Below the pieces are notes generated by a model, which did no database searches, was not told where the DNA came from, and saw only the letters and a program-made list of their open reading frames with translations. A program made the translations under genes and the position numbers. Below, in pieces: positions 22,223 to 37,317 of a stretch of DNA of 64,000 nucleotides. Origin of the DNA: Morchella semilibera (Eukaryota > Ascomycota > Pezizomycetes > Pezizales > Morchellaceae). Numbering within the stretch: position 1 is the first letter of the stretch; each line of letters opens with the position of its first letter. The stretch spans positions 1,106,081 to 1,170,080 of the forward strand of contig CM018606.1 in NCBI GenBank assembly GCA_009192285.1, in the 5' to 3' direction.

Positions 22223-24961
22223 GTAGATGCTAACCCCGAAGAGACGTTATTAGGGGGGAAAAACAAACGTTTCTGCATTATAAAGAGTTTATGTATTGAG
22301 CATGATGCCCCGGAGCGCAATAATACGCCTGTCTGTCAACCAATACTACATACCTGTAGTCACCAGTCACCTTTATCCCTGGGTGGCAATGATCCACAAT
22401 CTCACGATAGAGTCTGAAAACAGCTCATACCGCTTATCGCACGGCCAGTGCGCGCTAGAGTAATTTCCGTGGGTGGTTTGTCTCTAATGCTGCACTGATA
22501 TTCGTTCCGGCCGCTAGAGCCTCAGATTCGTGGCTCGGGACCCCGCCCGACGATCAAACTTGAAAGAAGAATCCACCTCGATATCATGGGGGAATGCGGA
22601 TAGGCAAGTATAGACTCTACGCATGCGTGTGGCCGTGCTATCATAATACCTAGGGTGTAGTTGAATCGTTGTTTGTTGATATTAAATATACATACTCGGC
22701 ATTGAGAATCGAGTCCCTAGGCGAATTTCGGTATGTAACTTGCCGTTTTTAGAAAATTCTTGTAGTGATCACCTGCCCTACTAACTTGCGGTGTGGGGTC
22801 GAAAGAAAAGCACGGGTCCTACCTATGGAAACGCATGAATGACAAACTCGTGACAGATATGCTTGATTGAGGCGAAGACTTAGGCGAGGTTTGACAAAAG
22901 TAGGAGGTTGGAATAAATATTTCTTTCCTTCTGAGTTTGAATACTAAAATCATTGCCTCTAATTGCGTACTATATTAGGGTAGTTTATTAATCAAGCCAT
23001 GTCTATCCAAGTATAGATACTTTGGAACGCCCTACGATAAGGCACGGGATGGAAAACCCCATGATTGAGGCGGAGAGTCATGATTGAGGCGATCAAGAGC
23101 TTGTTAGCATAACTGGCAAACCTCGATCTATGGGCACTTGGGCCTACTTGATTGTACTTATATGTAGGCCGTCTATGTGTTTGTTCGAGTTTGGATCTTC
23201 TTCACGCCATAGCTTCCAACAGAGAACCTCTTCCCAATTGATACAGCCAGTGCGCCGACGATGAGACAGTGTGATGCAGTTCTTCCTGTCTCATATGCAA
23301 CGGGCCGTGGGTATACATTGACTGGCTTTGGTCACGGGCTCTCAATATTGAGTACGGTGTTTTGCTACACCGGCAAAAGCCCAAAGAAGACTTGATGTAG
23401 GTATGTATATAATTGTCGAAGTAGTCGTGTTTCTATCTTATCAGGCAAAGTTCGTTAGATAATGAGCGAGCTCGAAACCCTATATGATGCTGGATAATTA
23501 CAATTGGCTACATTCTTGGAACCCTTTCACTTTTGACCTCTTGCCAGAGTTGTGGTATACGCTTTCCCTCAATATATGACGATGGGCGCAAGGTTTTACA
23601 TAATAAAGCAGCGAATTACTTACAAGATGTGGGATGTCTGATCAGTTGGTCAATCTGTCTCGAACTTAAAAGGAAAGAGCATACATACATCTGAATAGTT
23701 ATGTTAGCGACTTCCTGCTTAGCTAGGGCCCTCATGAAGGGTTGGATCAATGCCAGCCGGCCCCTAGGCTACATGTACATATTACATGTACCAGTGCCTG
23801 TGCATTTGTGCCCGTATAAGATCGGCGTCTTGCGAGGCAGTCTGAAGCTTAGGCACGTCCCTAGCTTATGAGGCCATGGCCAATGTATCTCCCTCGTCTC
23901 GAAATGCCTCGATCTTTCTCCCTCTATTTCTTGGGGGGGGCCGTAATCTTGGTTGAACTAGTTTAATTTTGTAGACATGTTCTCAAGATCTAGCTAGACG
24001 TTACCCTATAGGCCTAGTCAGATACCAGTGTCCAATATTTCCTCCTGTATATTAATAGCGCTTGGACCATTTCAAGGTATGTAAGTACGAATATGTGATT
24101 ACCTTTGTTTTGATTTACATAGGAAACAGAAAATGTGCTTGGGTCATAGCTTTCTGAGACGTTATCGACCAAGGCTAATTCCCTATATTTAAGGTACCAT
24201 ACCTACGAGAAGGCTTTTAGCTTTCCTCTATACCTTATGGCTAATTTAACAAAAACTATGGGTTCCGGGAACAACAACTTGATTATTACATGTATTTATA
24301 TAAGATTTTCCCTAGGATAGTAGCTTGCATAACGTGTCGAGCCGTCTGAACTGAAATACGGGCCCGAGAACTGGATTGAAGCCGCTTTCTGGATCACCTG
24401 ACTGTACTCCGGTATCAAGGGTAAGTGAGTAGAACGCGGTGGTGTGGTTTGTGTTGTTGCGTTCTGCTCACTTACCCTTGACACTGCAGTAGATGATAAC
24501 GTTATATACATGTACGTACGACTACAGGTGTGATACTAAGCTGATAACAGAAAGGTTTTCTCCGAAGTTTATTCCGGGTATATCCGCTTAGTATTCGCTA
24601 ATCTACCATTTAGCCGAGTTCAGTACATATAAGGTACATGTATGCAGCTTGTTGTGGTCACACATATTAATTAACTACATCTCCTACCAACTAAAATGAC
24701 CCAGGTATTTCTTCAGCATTAATCGGAGCCCCAGAGTTAGGTTACCAGAATGGACTGTACACTAAAGCTTCAGGGCATTGTTAAGCGCAGCGTAGCTCCG
24801 GTGATGACGAGGCTTATTTTATATCATATTACAGCATATGATGATTATTCGATTATTCAAGCTTATAATTTTGATATTTATAGCATGTCAGCAATACATA
24901 ATTCCCTTGTGATCAGAGGGATAGAGGAGGCTATGGGTTCGAATATTAGAAAAATCGACCA
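22223..24961. other. Long gene-free stretch
   Basis: No gene supported. The only structure noticed is a short hairpin at 24415-24481, TACATGTA octamers near 23770, 23784, 24289, 24507 and 24637, and a short repeat of CATGATTGAGGCG near 23060-23092. The rest looks like decayed intergenic sequence. Confidence 0.5.
24415..24481. repeat. 23-bp inverted repeat hairpin
   Basis: TCAAGGGTAAGTGAG... at 24415-24437 is repeated inversely at 24459-24481 with one mismatch and a 21-nt loop. No tandem partner or coding content. Confidence 0.75.
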
Positions 24962-25693
24962 CTATCTCCAAATCCTCCAAATACCTAAAACTTCCCACCC
25001 TCCCGTCTTCCCAGAGCTTCCAACCTTTTTTACCTGCCATCTTATGCCTTCGTTACCGTACCCCCCAGACCTCAGCCGCTCAGCAACAGCTTCTGGCTTG
25101 TTCTGCGCGCATAACAGAACATACGCTACTCCACGATCCTTAGTTAACACTCTTTCCAAAGAGTCCAAAAGTCGATCCGTTGTGAGCATCCCATCAGGCC
25201 CCCCAGCGTAGGTCAGCTCCAGCAAATCCAGCTTACGCCCGCCCTCCATATCCTCTTCACCCGGCAGAATTGGTAGCTCAGATGTTGGCACATATGGAGG
25301 GTTAAAAACTAGCATGTCCACAGTTCCATCTCTTAGGGGCGACGCAAGGTTTGCAGTCACGGAATCGAGATAGAATCCTTGCGGCCTGTTCCTCGACACG
25401 GTCTCATTGGTAGCTTTGTTTGCAGGCGTTGAGACGTCAATTCCTATAGTAAGGACCGAATTGTGTCCGAAGATTGTCGACGAGTTTGTCGTGAGGAAAC
25501 TAAGCACTACACCTGAGCCAGTGCCAACTTCGAGAACGATAGGCACTGCATTTTGAGCAGGGAAGCGTTCTTTGAGGAATGAAATTTCGGTGCCACTGCT
25601 TAGTGTATCCAACAATAAGTAAGAGTCTTCGCTGGGTTCGTAAATCTGGTCGTAATCGACGTGAGAAGTATCGGGAGTTGGGAGAAGCGGCAT
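24962..25693 (-). CDS. MTQ2: eRF1 glutamine methyltransferase catalytic subunit
   Basis: Single exon, 243 aa. The start at 25693 is followed by the family's N-terminal motif SHVDYDQIYEPSEDSYLLLD. The SAM-binding loop is LEVGTGSGVV (54-63), the acidic residue after strand 2 is in GIDVSTPA (84-91), and the catalytic NPPY is at 131-134, then VPTSELP. This is the HEMK2/N6AMT1/Mtq2 family, about the usual length. With the zinc-finger partner Trm112 it methylates the glutamine of the GGQ motif in release factor eRF1. The C-terminus ends in VLGIWRIWR. No frame breaks; the open frame on the opposite strand is its shadow. Confidence 0.95.
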   Translation of the reverse strand: MPLLPTPDTSHVDYDQIYEPSEDSYLLLDTLSSGTEISFLKERFPAQNAVPIVLEVGTGSGVVLSFLTTNSSTIFGHNSVLTIGIDVSTPANKATNETVSRNRPQGFYLDSVTANLASPLRDGTVDMLVFNPPYVPTSELPILPGEEDMEGGRKLDLLELTYAGGPDGMLTTDRLLDSLERVLTKDRGVAYVLLCAQNKPEAVAERLRSGGYGNEGIRWQVKKVGSSGKTGGWEVLGIWRIWR

Positions 25694-26762
25694 GGTGGTT
25701 GTTTCAAGGTTACAATAGAAAATTGTGTGTATGTGTGGTAGTTGTTGCAGGGGGTAACCTTGGGGTTAGGGTTGTACGTATTTAAGTGGGAGCTCGAGGT
25801 GGTACGTAGCTACATGTACCCATTATAGGTAGAAAACTTTTGGCCAAAAGTTCCAGAATTAATTACTAGGCTCTATAGTACATGTATTTATAGAGTAGCG
25901 GACACACTTAGCGCAAAGCAGCTAACTAGACTCCAGCCACACATACACAAAATACCAGCCAAGTTCTAATGTTATTTCGAAAAAAGGAGATAGAGAGAAA
26001 GGTGTATGTGGGTTTAGAGGTTTTATGATCACTCTGGTAATTTTTGAGTATTATATGTACTTATATATACGTATTAGGTAATGTAAAAAGATACTCTAAG
26101 ACGTTAATTATATTTTATACGTACATGTACACGTACATGTACTTACATGTCTGCCAATATATGCATCACACACACATGTGGGTATACTTAAATTCTATAT
26201 CACAGATTTATCCCGTTAAAATTGAGAAAAGGGGCTGATAATCAGATTTCATTATGCACACGCATTTGTATGCCTCTAGGAAGTTGCCCGAGTTTATAGA
26301 ATGTTTGTGAATTAAAATACATTCATTAAAGCGAATTTAATTTACGTACATATACTTGACTAATGCATGTACTCGGAACTTAGGAGAGCCAACAAGAGCG
26401 CTACCTACCTACATGTATGTGCCAAGATATAAACTTTCCTTGAGTAAATTCTAGTGTGCGGCGAGCTTGACCTACAGTTCTCCTATACTATTGTCTGTGG
26501 CCAAGCTTTCACTCCCCGTCCATTTCAATCCCACCTTCAAAGAGCACCATTGACAGGCCGATTCTCCAGCCCATCCACGTTATAATACCCACAAATGTAT
26601 CCTCATAGACAACAATCTGGTGGAAATATGCAGTCAGTTAATAGCATTGTTCGGCCTAATAATTCAACGATCCACCGAGGCAAGTGAATCTGTAGTCAAT
26701 TTTAATTATTTATCTGACGTTTTAAATATATATGTGTAGGCGGTGCAGAATATTCTGGTCCA
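25694..26762. other. Intergenic region rich in ACATGTA motifs
   Basis: Divergent upstream region of MTQ2 and the next gene. TACATGTA octamers occur near 25811, 25879, 26120, 26132 and 26411; those at 26120-26145 are spaced by 12 bp. No gene seen. Confidence 0.55.
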
Positions 26763-27684
26763 ATGCAACTCACACATCATAATTTGACTGCACCGAGTGC
26801 ATTGAATCAAGCATCCCCACCGCCAGAAACTGCAGTAAACAATGAAGAGACACCAATCATCCCCACTACACAAAGTCGCTCTAAGAGACCTTTTGAAGAA
26901 AGTCTAGACGAGATCAGATACACAGGGCCCAGAATACCACTTACGATTGATATCCCCCGAATAGTGGGGGACTATTTAAAGACACCAGTGAATTCAAATC
27001 TGTTTTTGTGTGACGATTGCGGTGATAAGGGAAACCCCAATTGTGGAGCTATTACTACATTAAGATCAGAGACTATCGATTCAGCACGCAAGCTCGTCGC
27101 AGACTGCAGGGGTCATCTTGCAATCCCTGATGATTGGATGATCTTTGTCGACCGAGAAAACAGCTATCATATGAGCTGTGTATCTTGTGGGAAAGCTGTA
27201 AGGAGATCATTGAAAGTTAGAGTTGAAATTCAACACTCCAGAAAAGAGGTTGAAGAGAGTGATGGTATGTGTACCTTGTCGGGTACTTCATCCCTTACCT
27301 AGTTCATTTTTCTTTCCTCCTCCTATGACAGTATTAATTAATCAATGCAAGGCAGACCCGTGGATTGAAACCTGCGGTGTATCGCTCCAAAACGATATCA
27401 ACACAGCTATAGCCGGCGTCGTAGTTATCTCAAACGTAGAGAAAACTATAACTGGAACTACGACTACGATTATGGGCACCATAAATGTGGAAAACGATGT
27501 ACTATCCGCCAATTTCCTCGTTATTGGTTCATTGACCTCATTTGAGGTCATAGACGACGAAAATTGTATCGGCAGGGCGTCCGCTAGATTTACGCGGTTT
27601 ACACCTCGAAAGCGTTCATTTCAGCTTATCGAGGATCCTAACGAGTTTGTAGATGCGTCAAGACTGAATGAAACTATCTTTTAG
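26763..27684 (+). CDS. Orphan cysteine-containing hypothetical protein
   Basis: Exons 26763-27264 and 27332-27684 flank a 67-nt intron (GTATGT donor, TGACAG acceptor) and give 284 aa. I do not recognise a family. Residues 1-60 are Pro/Thr/Ser-rich and contain a basic RSKRPFEES. Cysteine pairs follow: CDDCGDKGNPNC near 88-99 and MSCVSCGK near 140, which could hold a metal ion, then a lone CRGH between them. The second exon is strand-rich with Val/Ile/Thr alternation (GVVVISNVEKTITGTT, NFLVIGSLTSFEV). No signal peptide or membrane segment. Transposon origin is possible but nothing shows it. Confidence 0.55.
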
Positions 27685-29161
27685 AAATGAAATTAAGACT
27701 AGTGACTTCTATGCTAATCCTTCATGCACCCCATAAACCTTTTTTCGATATAAGATTCCCCCAAAACATTCTCAACTGACTAATTCTGACTAAACCATCT
27801 TATAGAATGATATCCGAGTGGCTAACTGGGATAGTCAAATCATGAGGTCACTGGAGTGTCATGAGGAAGCATATAACCAAGCCTTTGTTCTTTCCCTTAG
27901 CCGGATTCTCATGATCAAGAGGGTTTTTGGGGGAATATCTAGAAGCTAAAATTCTTCGGATGTAGGCCATAATGTCGGAGTCAGGGACTGAGTGATCTGT
28001 TGGAATGTCGGGCGTTTATACTAACTACACGGTTTATGAACTAACAAAAAAGAAATGCTCACACACGTGCACAACTACTTTCCCCTTCGTTTTATACAAG
28101 GCTTTATGGCGTCAAACATTTACTGGCGTGTGACGTCAAATTTCAAGCTAAAATGTGCGTGTAGCTACATATTCTATCCATGACCAGCTATAGACCTATA
28201 TGGCCAGGCTATGTATATGAACATTTGATTCATAGGAGCATTTTAAACTTTGGGGAGTAGAGTAAAGCTTCGAGATTATTCTTGGATAAACGCTTCTCTG
28301 TTCTATTGTAATTCTTATATATATAAAGTATTGGTCGGTGTGTGTGTGTGTGGGGGGGGGGGGGGAGGGTAAGATAGAGTATATAAGGCTAGGTTTCTTT
28401 CCTAGAGGATCTAATATTCACATGCCATCATAATATTGGAAGGATACACAAAAACACTAGGACCCGTTATAATAATATCCATAAGAGAGCTTTAACCCAT
28501 TTATACCCTCGACGCCTCTCTTCCCAGTAGATTGACTTCAGACACCACCAGAACTGAGGCACGCATTTGATCCACCTTTCTCAATAGGTTTTGCCAAAAA
28601 AGAACAACCGCACAATGCTCCACAAAGTCATAATTGCGGACGAAGACTTAGGCTTTGAATCACAGCTTAAAACCCCCGGGGGGGGGAGATCTCAACTCGA
28701 TGCCAATTTCCGTCCCCCCCCGGGGCGCGAGTTGCACGCAGGAAAAAAGTCAATTTAAAAACCCCATTAAATATCACGAAGTTGATACTCCAGGTTTGGT
28801 ACGCAGAGCTTTTGTCAACAAAGAGTAGTTACGAATTGCACAAAAAAGCTGCATGCATGTATGAAGTATAAGCATGTATGAAGTATAAAGGAAAGGTTTA
28901 GAGGGAGCGAGTGATATTCCGTGACTCATATTTGTCTCATAGAAAAGCATCGCAATAGAGATATTCAATACTCTTAAAACCAAGGCTAGCCTTTTCTAGC
29001 AGAGAGTAGGAGGGAATTCTTAAACCGTGTATTTATTTTTAAGGGCGTTCTAGATATTTTGATTTGCTAAAGGTTTGAGTACATCCTACGCATATCGCGC
29101 ATGTATGCTCGAGAAACAAACCTGTCAGAAGTTTCTATCAAATAGATAGAGAAATCTAGCA
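27685..29161. other. Intergenic region with GT/G-run and GC hairpin
   Basis: No gene seen. A GT microsatellite runs into a poly-G tract at about 28337-28369. A GC-only inverted repeat lies at 28674-28725. A direct repeat of CATGTATGAAGTATAA occurs at about 28856-28888. Confidence 0.55.
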
Positions 29162-31673
<2,512 letters not shown>

Positions 31674-32808
31674 GATGGTGAGTTTTTGTAGGTTATGAGG
31701 GATGAAAAATTGATGGAGGTGTTGGTATGGGTGGTGTTGTTGGTGATTGGTGGTGAAGTAGATGAGATAGGGTTGTTGAGATGAGGGAGTGGGGAGCGGG
31801 AAAGGTAAGAAGCCCAGGGCTCAGATAGCAGGAGGCAGTAGCGGGGAGAACGAACAGGAAGCTACTGTGGCTAAAAAAAAAAAACCCCCTTTGCTGGGTT
31901 ACGTACTCTCAGGCCTCAGGTCACTTACATGTATGTACATGAATGTAACGGTAAAAGAGCAAGTCTTTGTCAAAGTTTCCTTCAAGTTTTCAATATATAT
32001 AAATTCTGGTGACGGTCAGATGTATGTATTCAAAAAATCAACCAATCAATCAAGCTGACGGGCAAAACTGACGCAGCTACTTTGTCGAGTGATATCTGGT
32101 GACCAGACGGCACTTTCAAATCTCACTCAAAGGGGTTGTAGGCTTTAAAAATTAAACAGGGTGTACATGTGTCTTATAATATGGTGTTTCCGGGTGTTAC
32201 TAAATGTATCTGGATACTCATCACTTCATTCTGTCAAAAGATAACAATTGTACAGTATTGAAGGATTACTTTCTGAAGCCCTATGAACCCGAACATAGGC
32301 TGTGTTCTAGACATAAATTAACATCTCTGTTCTTATACCGGTATATACTACAGCCCTCTTTTCGAAATCTATTCATATTCGTTGATCAGTTTCTATTCGA
32401 TAGGTCTACATGTAAAGTACGTGGAAGTTATATGTATGTACACACGCTCTACCATACAGCAGACTCTCACAATAAAGGATACATGTATTATTTTATAGGG
32501 GATACGTGCCCTATAAGAGGTATATGATCCCCCACTGGCAGGGAGTTTCTGGTTGTTGTTTACATACATGTATTTGTCTTGGCACTTCTGAAGAAAATAA
32601 AGCTCGACCTCATGATTTGAAAATCTGCGAACACCTAAAACTTTCAAAAAAAACCCCTTTCATATGAACTCGCTCGTATCAATAAAGGTCGAAGACTCAC
32701 TCCAAAATCTAGGGGAAATTATAGTGCCTAAAGTATGTAAGTACCATCCAGCCTCCTCTCTGCATGTGGTGATCCACTAACGCTTCTCTTGCATAGCTAC
32801 CACAGATA
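31674..32808. other. Divergent intergenic region
   Basis: Upstream region of the helicase (minus) and the coiled-coil gene (plus). TACATGTA octamers lie near 31928, 32407, 32481 and 32565. GGTGTTGGT/GGTGGTG repeats lie near the helicase start (31710-31755). No gene seen. Confidence 0.55.
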
Positions 32809-34824
32809 ATGTCAGCCAATACGCCCCTGAAACCACGTTCGATGAATGCCAATTCTCTTACCCCAAACTCCCCCCGTCAAAAAACACACTCTAAAGTTCT
32901 TTCGTCACCCGCATTTTCAAAAATGAGCAAAACTCCAGTGGCTCCCTTAAAATCACCTGTGAAAACACCCTACTCGGCCGGCATGTCAAAACCTCCACAA
33001 AGCTCGGCAGCCTCATCACCGTTCTTCTCATCACCGCCGGGAAGAGGGGTATCCCCAAGTAAATTGAGCGATTTCGAGCTGATTGGTGCTGATGACGAAG
33101 AGTTCGATGAGATCATCCCTGGTACTGGCAATGGCAATGCTGGTGGTGTTCAAACCATCATTGAGGCTGGTGATGATACGGTGTGCTCCAACTTCTCCGA
33201 CGTTACAGCCACTCAATATGGGGCAGGAAAAGAAGCAGCACAAGGGTCCACAGCTTCAGAAGAGGTGTTAACAGCAACGGAGTCTCCAGTTCCTAATGGG
33301 ACTTTAACTACGCGAAAGCGAGCACCAACTCTCTCAAAGATTTCGCAAGATGACTCCTCTCCCACCGCCGTACGAGAATCTACATCCTACAAAAAACCGC
33401 GCCTCGAATCGCGCCCCACAACACCTATCCGCGCCCCCGTGGAGACCCCGCGCAAACACAACACCCGCTCATCCTCAAAAGGAAACAGTGGTCCTCTCTC
33501 TACACCTCAAAACTCGTATCCTAAGCTCCCCGCTGAAAGCCCCAACCTCTTAGATTTCACTACTCAATTACCTAACACCTCCGGGAAACCATCCAACCTC
33601 CAGACCCCTTCAAGCAGCCGCACACGCCCCACATCACCAACAAAACGGCCTCTTCCACCCACCACACCGGCAGAAAACCGCTTCTTCAGTCTCCTCGACT
33701 TTGATTCGGGCCCTCTTGCAACCCCTCGCAGTATACCGAGCGTGACACCCCGCGAAGTCGAGACTTTAAAAGCCACCTTCAATGCCCAGATCGCACAGCT
33801 CAAGGCCGAGATATCCGGGCGCGAGACCGAGGTTGCAGACTTACGCTCCTCAATTGCAGAAAGCGAGTCTACTCGTGCTGAACTGGCAAACAATTTGAAA
33901 GAAGCCGAAGCCCGCATCGAGGAGGAACGCGAAAACTGGCGTAATGTCAAGAAGGAGCTTGGAGAACTATTCGAGGCCGAAAAAACAGAGAAGGAGACAT
34001 TCCAATCCCAGGCTGAGGAGCGTGGGGTTGAAGTGACAAAATTGCGGGAGCAGTTAGAAGAGATGGCAAAAGAGCTTGCAGATGCAAAGATGCGTGTCAG
34101 TGAATCTGAGGAAGAAGCTGCAGCTGCAAAAGAAGAGGCATCAAAAGCGAGGAAGGACGCCGACGCAGCCGTAGCTAGAACTTCTGCGGAAGGAAAAGTG
34201 CTCAACGCTCCCGCTGCTACAACGGGAAACACACAGACTGAAGTCGAGAAGGTCGCCCGGGAGCTACACACACTCTACAAAGCTAAGCATGAAACTAAGG
34301 TTGCGGCGCTAAAGAAGTCCTACGAATCTCGTTGGGAAAAGAAGGTTTCCCAGCTCACAGCCGATCTTGAGGTCGAGAAACGTAAAAATGAAGAACTTGC
34401 AGCTGAGATTGCAGAAAAGGGCGTGGATGACATGACTAACGGATCTAAACTCTCTGGCGCCACTGAAAAGGAACTTAAGGATGAGATTATGAAGCTGAAA
34501 AAGGAGCTTAGCATAGCAGCGAACGACTTGTACATGGAGCGGAGAGAGAAGGGAGAGTTGGTCGGCGCCGTAGAGGAACTACTCGCCATCCAGACGGGAG
34601 TCAACATTAATGAGGACCAGGCAGCCGCTGAAACAGAAGTAGTTAAGAAGAAGGTGGCAAGAGTGAGTGGCGCCGGATTACCATCATCAACTCCAACCCC
34701 GCCCCCACCTCCAGTAACGGTAGCTCGGCCCAATGGCGCTGCTACAGGATTTGGACTCAAGAGCGGAATTGCAAGAATGGGTGGTGGAGGCGGGATTAAA
34801 AGAAGAGCCGACGAGCAGAGCTAG
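32809..34824 (+). CDS. Coiled-coil protein with Ser/Thr-Pro-rich N-terminus
   Basis: Single exon, 671 aa. The first 310 residues are disordered, basic and dense in S/T-P sites (SPVKTPYSAG, STPQNSYP, TRPTSPTKRPLPPTTP), as expected of a cyclin-dependent kinase substrate. A short acidic patch DDEEFDEIIP is near 95-104. Residues from about 320 to 610 form a long heptad-rich coiled coil (VETLKATFNAQIAQLKAEI, EVTKLREQLEEMAKELADAK). The tail is Pro/Gly-rich and basic (KRRADEQS). The layout resembles fungal spindle-associated coiled-coil proteins such as Fin1, but I cannot show homology. It is divergent from the helicase. The open frame on the other strand at 33564-34271 is a shadow. Confidence 0.8.
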   Translation: MSANTPLKPRSMNANSLTPNSPRQKTHSKVLSSPAFSKMSKTPVAPLKSPVKTPYSAGMSKPPQSSAASSPFFSSPPGRGVSPSKLSDFELIGADDEEFDEIIPGTGNGNAGGVQTIIEAGDDTVCSNFSDVTATQYGAGKEAAQGSTASEEVLTATESPVPNGTLTTRKRAPTLSKISQDDSSPTAVRESTSYKKPRLESRPTTPIRAPVETPRKHNTRSSSKGNSGPLSTPQNSYPKLPAESPNLLDFTTQLPNTSGKPSNLQTPSSSRTRPTSPTKRPLPPTTPAENRFFSLLDFDSGPLATPRSIPSVTPREVETLKATFNAQIAQLKAEISGRETEVADLRSSIAESESTRAELANNLKEAEARIEEERENWRNVKKELGELFEAEKTEKETFQSQAEERGVEVTKLREQLEEMAKELADAKMRVSESEEEAAAAKEEASKARKDADAAVARTSAEGKVLNAPAATTGNTQTEVEKVARELHTLYKAKHETKVAALKKSYESRWEKKVSQLTADLEVEKRKNEELAAEIAEKGVDDMTNGSKLSGATEKELKDEIMKLKKELSIAANDLYMERREKGELVGAVEELLAIQTGVNINEDQAAAETEVVKKKVARVSGAGLPSSTPTPPPPPVTVARPNGAATGFGLKSGIARMGGGGGIKRRADEQS

Positions 34825-37317
34825 GGACTAGAACAAAGTTTTGTGGGAAAATGGGTATGGAGTTGTATTTGATTTAGAGGCCGGGAGGGTGAAGAATGGG
34901 TTTCCGTTCCCTCTTTTTTTCCTTTCCCTTTCATTTTTTACGAGTGCTGGATCTTTTTTGGTGTATTCGTCAATTCATTATAGTGGTGTCATTGACGGGG
35001 AAATACATGTAGTTCTAACGATACCATGAGCACAGGGTATACCCATATTAATGCGCCTCTGGCGTAACTGCTTATTTGGCAGCCACGCTATCTGCTACTA
35101 GATATCTTTCTCTGTTTCCCCTTGTTCGAACGTCCCTTTATTCTCCGAAACGCGCGAATCCTACAGATCGTCTTCAGTATTAAGTCCATATACTGGAGAT
35201 CACTGGTTCAGCGCAATAATAATTCCCGAGCTACCTTTTCTCTTTGCCTTCTTACCCCTATTTACACGGTGGGCAGGAATGCGAGGGAAGAGGGGGGTGC
35301 ACCGATTTTCAGACTCGAACTCATAAGTTGTGGGGTTCGGACTAAATATTGGTATACATCTTAAGCAGTAGTGACTATAGTATATAGCCCCAACTACATA
35401 GCGACAGAGAGGATGAATAGGAGAGTAACAAGAATACGCTTGTGCTAAATATAGCAATAAAGACCCATAACTTACCTGATTGAATTCTCCGTCATCAGAT
35501 ATCACGACGGCCCAAGTGCTGACAAGTTGACCACCGTGCACGTGGTACATGACTTTGACGTCAAGTTGCTTACTCTGCCCGGAGTCTACTAGCCGATAAT
35601 CCCAGCCTCCCAGATAATTGATAGCCGCCTCACCCCGACCAGGCGATTATTAGAGTATGTATATACATGTACCTACGTAGCCCAGCTAGCGCCTGTGCTA
35701 TTATAATCTCAGGGTCAACCGCCGGAAGTTGGGAATTAAGTTTCAATGAAATCGGAATGTTTCATCACCACCCCACAAAAAAGAGTTGCGGCTTAACCAT
35801 GGGGGACTCGATGTTTGACATGATCTGCGCCGTTGCGACGTGCGTTTTTCCTCTCGTTTGCAGGTTGAGCATGTAGGTACATGTAGGTACTTTACAGGCA
35901 CTTTACCTACTACAGCAGGCTTCCGGCGCAGATATTGACTTGACAAGATTCAACATGTACCTACATAAAGTACTCTAAAATACCCGATGGCGGGCCTCAT
36001 CTAGATTATCCGTCCATCTACTATATCCGCATTAAGCATGATGATTTGAGCCTTTGGAAAGGAGGCCTTTTTAAAGGCGCTCTAGCAGAGCAGGAGTAGA
36101 TATATGTACCTACATGTAATGGAATACATGTACTTATAAGTAGCCACTAAATATCCCCTTTACTCCTTGCCGATAATATATCTATTCCCTCTCTCCCTTC
36201 CTTCCACCGTCATCCCCTTACCTATTCCCATCTCATTATCCATCTAGAGGGGCACGCACGGCAAAGAGATAAACCATACATAAGGCCATTGTACTCTTAC
36301 ACTTGCTTGACATCTCGAGAGAAGGGGAAAAAAGAATGCCCAGTGGACGGCAAAAGCAAAAATAAAAGGCTTGTCCCATCCGTGCACCCTCATTCGGCGA
36401 ACCAGACTACCGGGACCCTTTGATCTGCTGGCCGGACAACGCATAAATTTGCTTTTCACCACCAGCCTTTCTTTCTGAGGGGAGAGCACGAATACCTAGG
36501 TAGATATAGGAGGAGACCGGGGAGGCTCGGGTTTCCTTATTCACGCCTGTCCATCCAGGCGTCGTTATTCGTTTCGAGGGACTGCTCTCTGTTTGCCGTT
36601 TGCTTTCCCATTGGCTTTTGTGGTTCCACAACGGGCGAACCAGCCGAGCTTTCACACGCGGCCAATTCCCGATAAGTGGCCTTGAATACTCAATTGGATT
36701 GGCCCATAATCCATACTAGCAAAAGTCAGCGGTACCCATCTAAGAATCCATCTGACATCTTCGTTGTGGGGAAGGTGCGGACATATCAGGCTTGTCCAAC
36801 AACAACAACAACAACAACAACAACATCATCATCATCATCATCATCATCAGTCAGGTTTTCCTCCCAGCAACCTACGTGTTGCTGGAGAAAGTTAGTAGGG
36901 TAAGGTAGAGAGGATAGAGAGGTGGGTTCACTCTCGATAGTTATGACTTTTCACCAGCCTGTCCATCGATCCATCCCACATCTTCCTCTACCCCCCCCCC
37001 CCCCAGCCCCCCCAATTAATATCATCCTATCATTCACCCACATATTGACACACTACTATTTCCCAACCTCCTTATCCTCCCCCGTACCCTCGCTCTTTCT
37101 CCGGAAGAAAAAAAAAATATAGAGAATTAGTTCATTGTACGCCGTGGATACTGACTGATGTTGTTGCTGGACAGGAAGTTTAGAGACAAGCTTAGCACTA
37201 ATACACAACGCGCCAAACTATTCCCATTTCCTGCCATTCCCTTTACTAGTTTCTCTCCCCTCCCTTCCTCCTCCTCCCAGCCCCCTTTGGAGCAATTCAC
37301 CCATTCACGTCGCCAAC
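34825..37317. other. Intergenic region with microsatellites and likely 5' exon of next gene
   Basis: An AAC-repeat joined to an ATC-repeat runs from 36797 to 36848 and a poly-C tract lies near 36991-37005. TACATGTA octamers occur near 35005, 35664, 35876, 36110 and 36126. TACTGAC at 37149 followed by GACAG at 37170-37174 looks like an intron 3' end, so the first exon of the next gene probably lies here. Confidence 0.5.

Noticed and set aside
24750-25211. Plus-strand open frame of 153 codons
   Set aside because: Overlaps MTQ2 on the opposite strand.
33564-34271. 235-codon minus-strand open frame
   Set aside because: It lies wholly inside the coiled-coil gene on the other strand and its Ser/Ala/Phe content is what antisense of Glu/Lys/Ala-rich helices gives.
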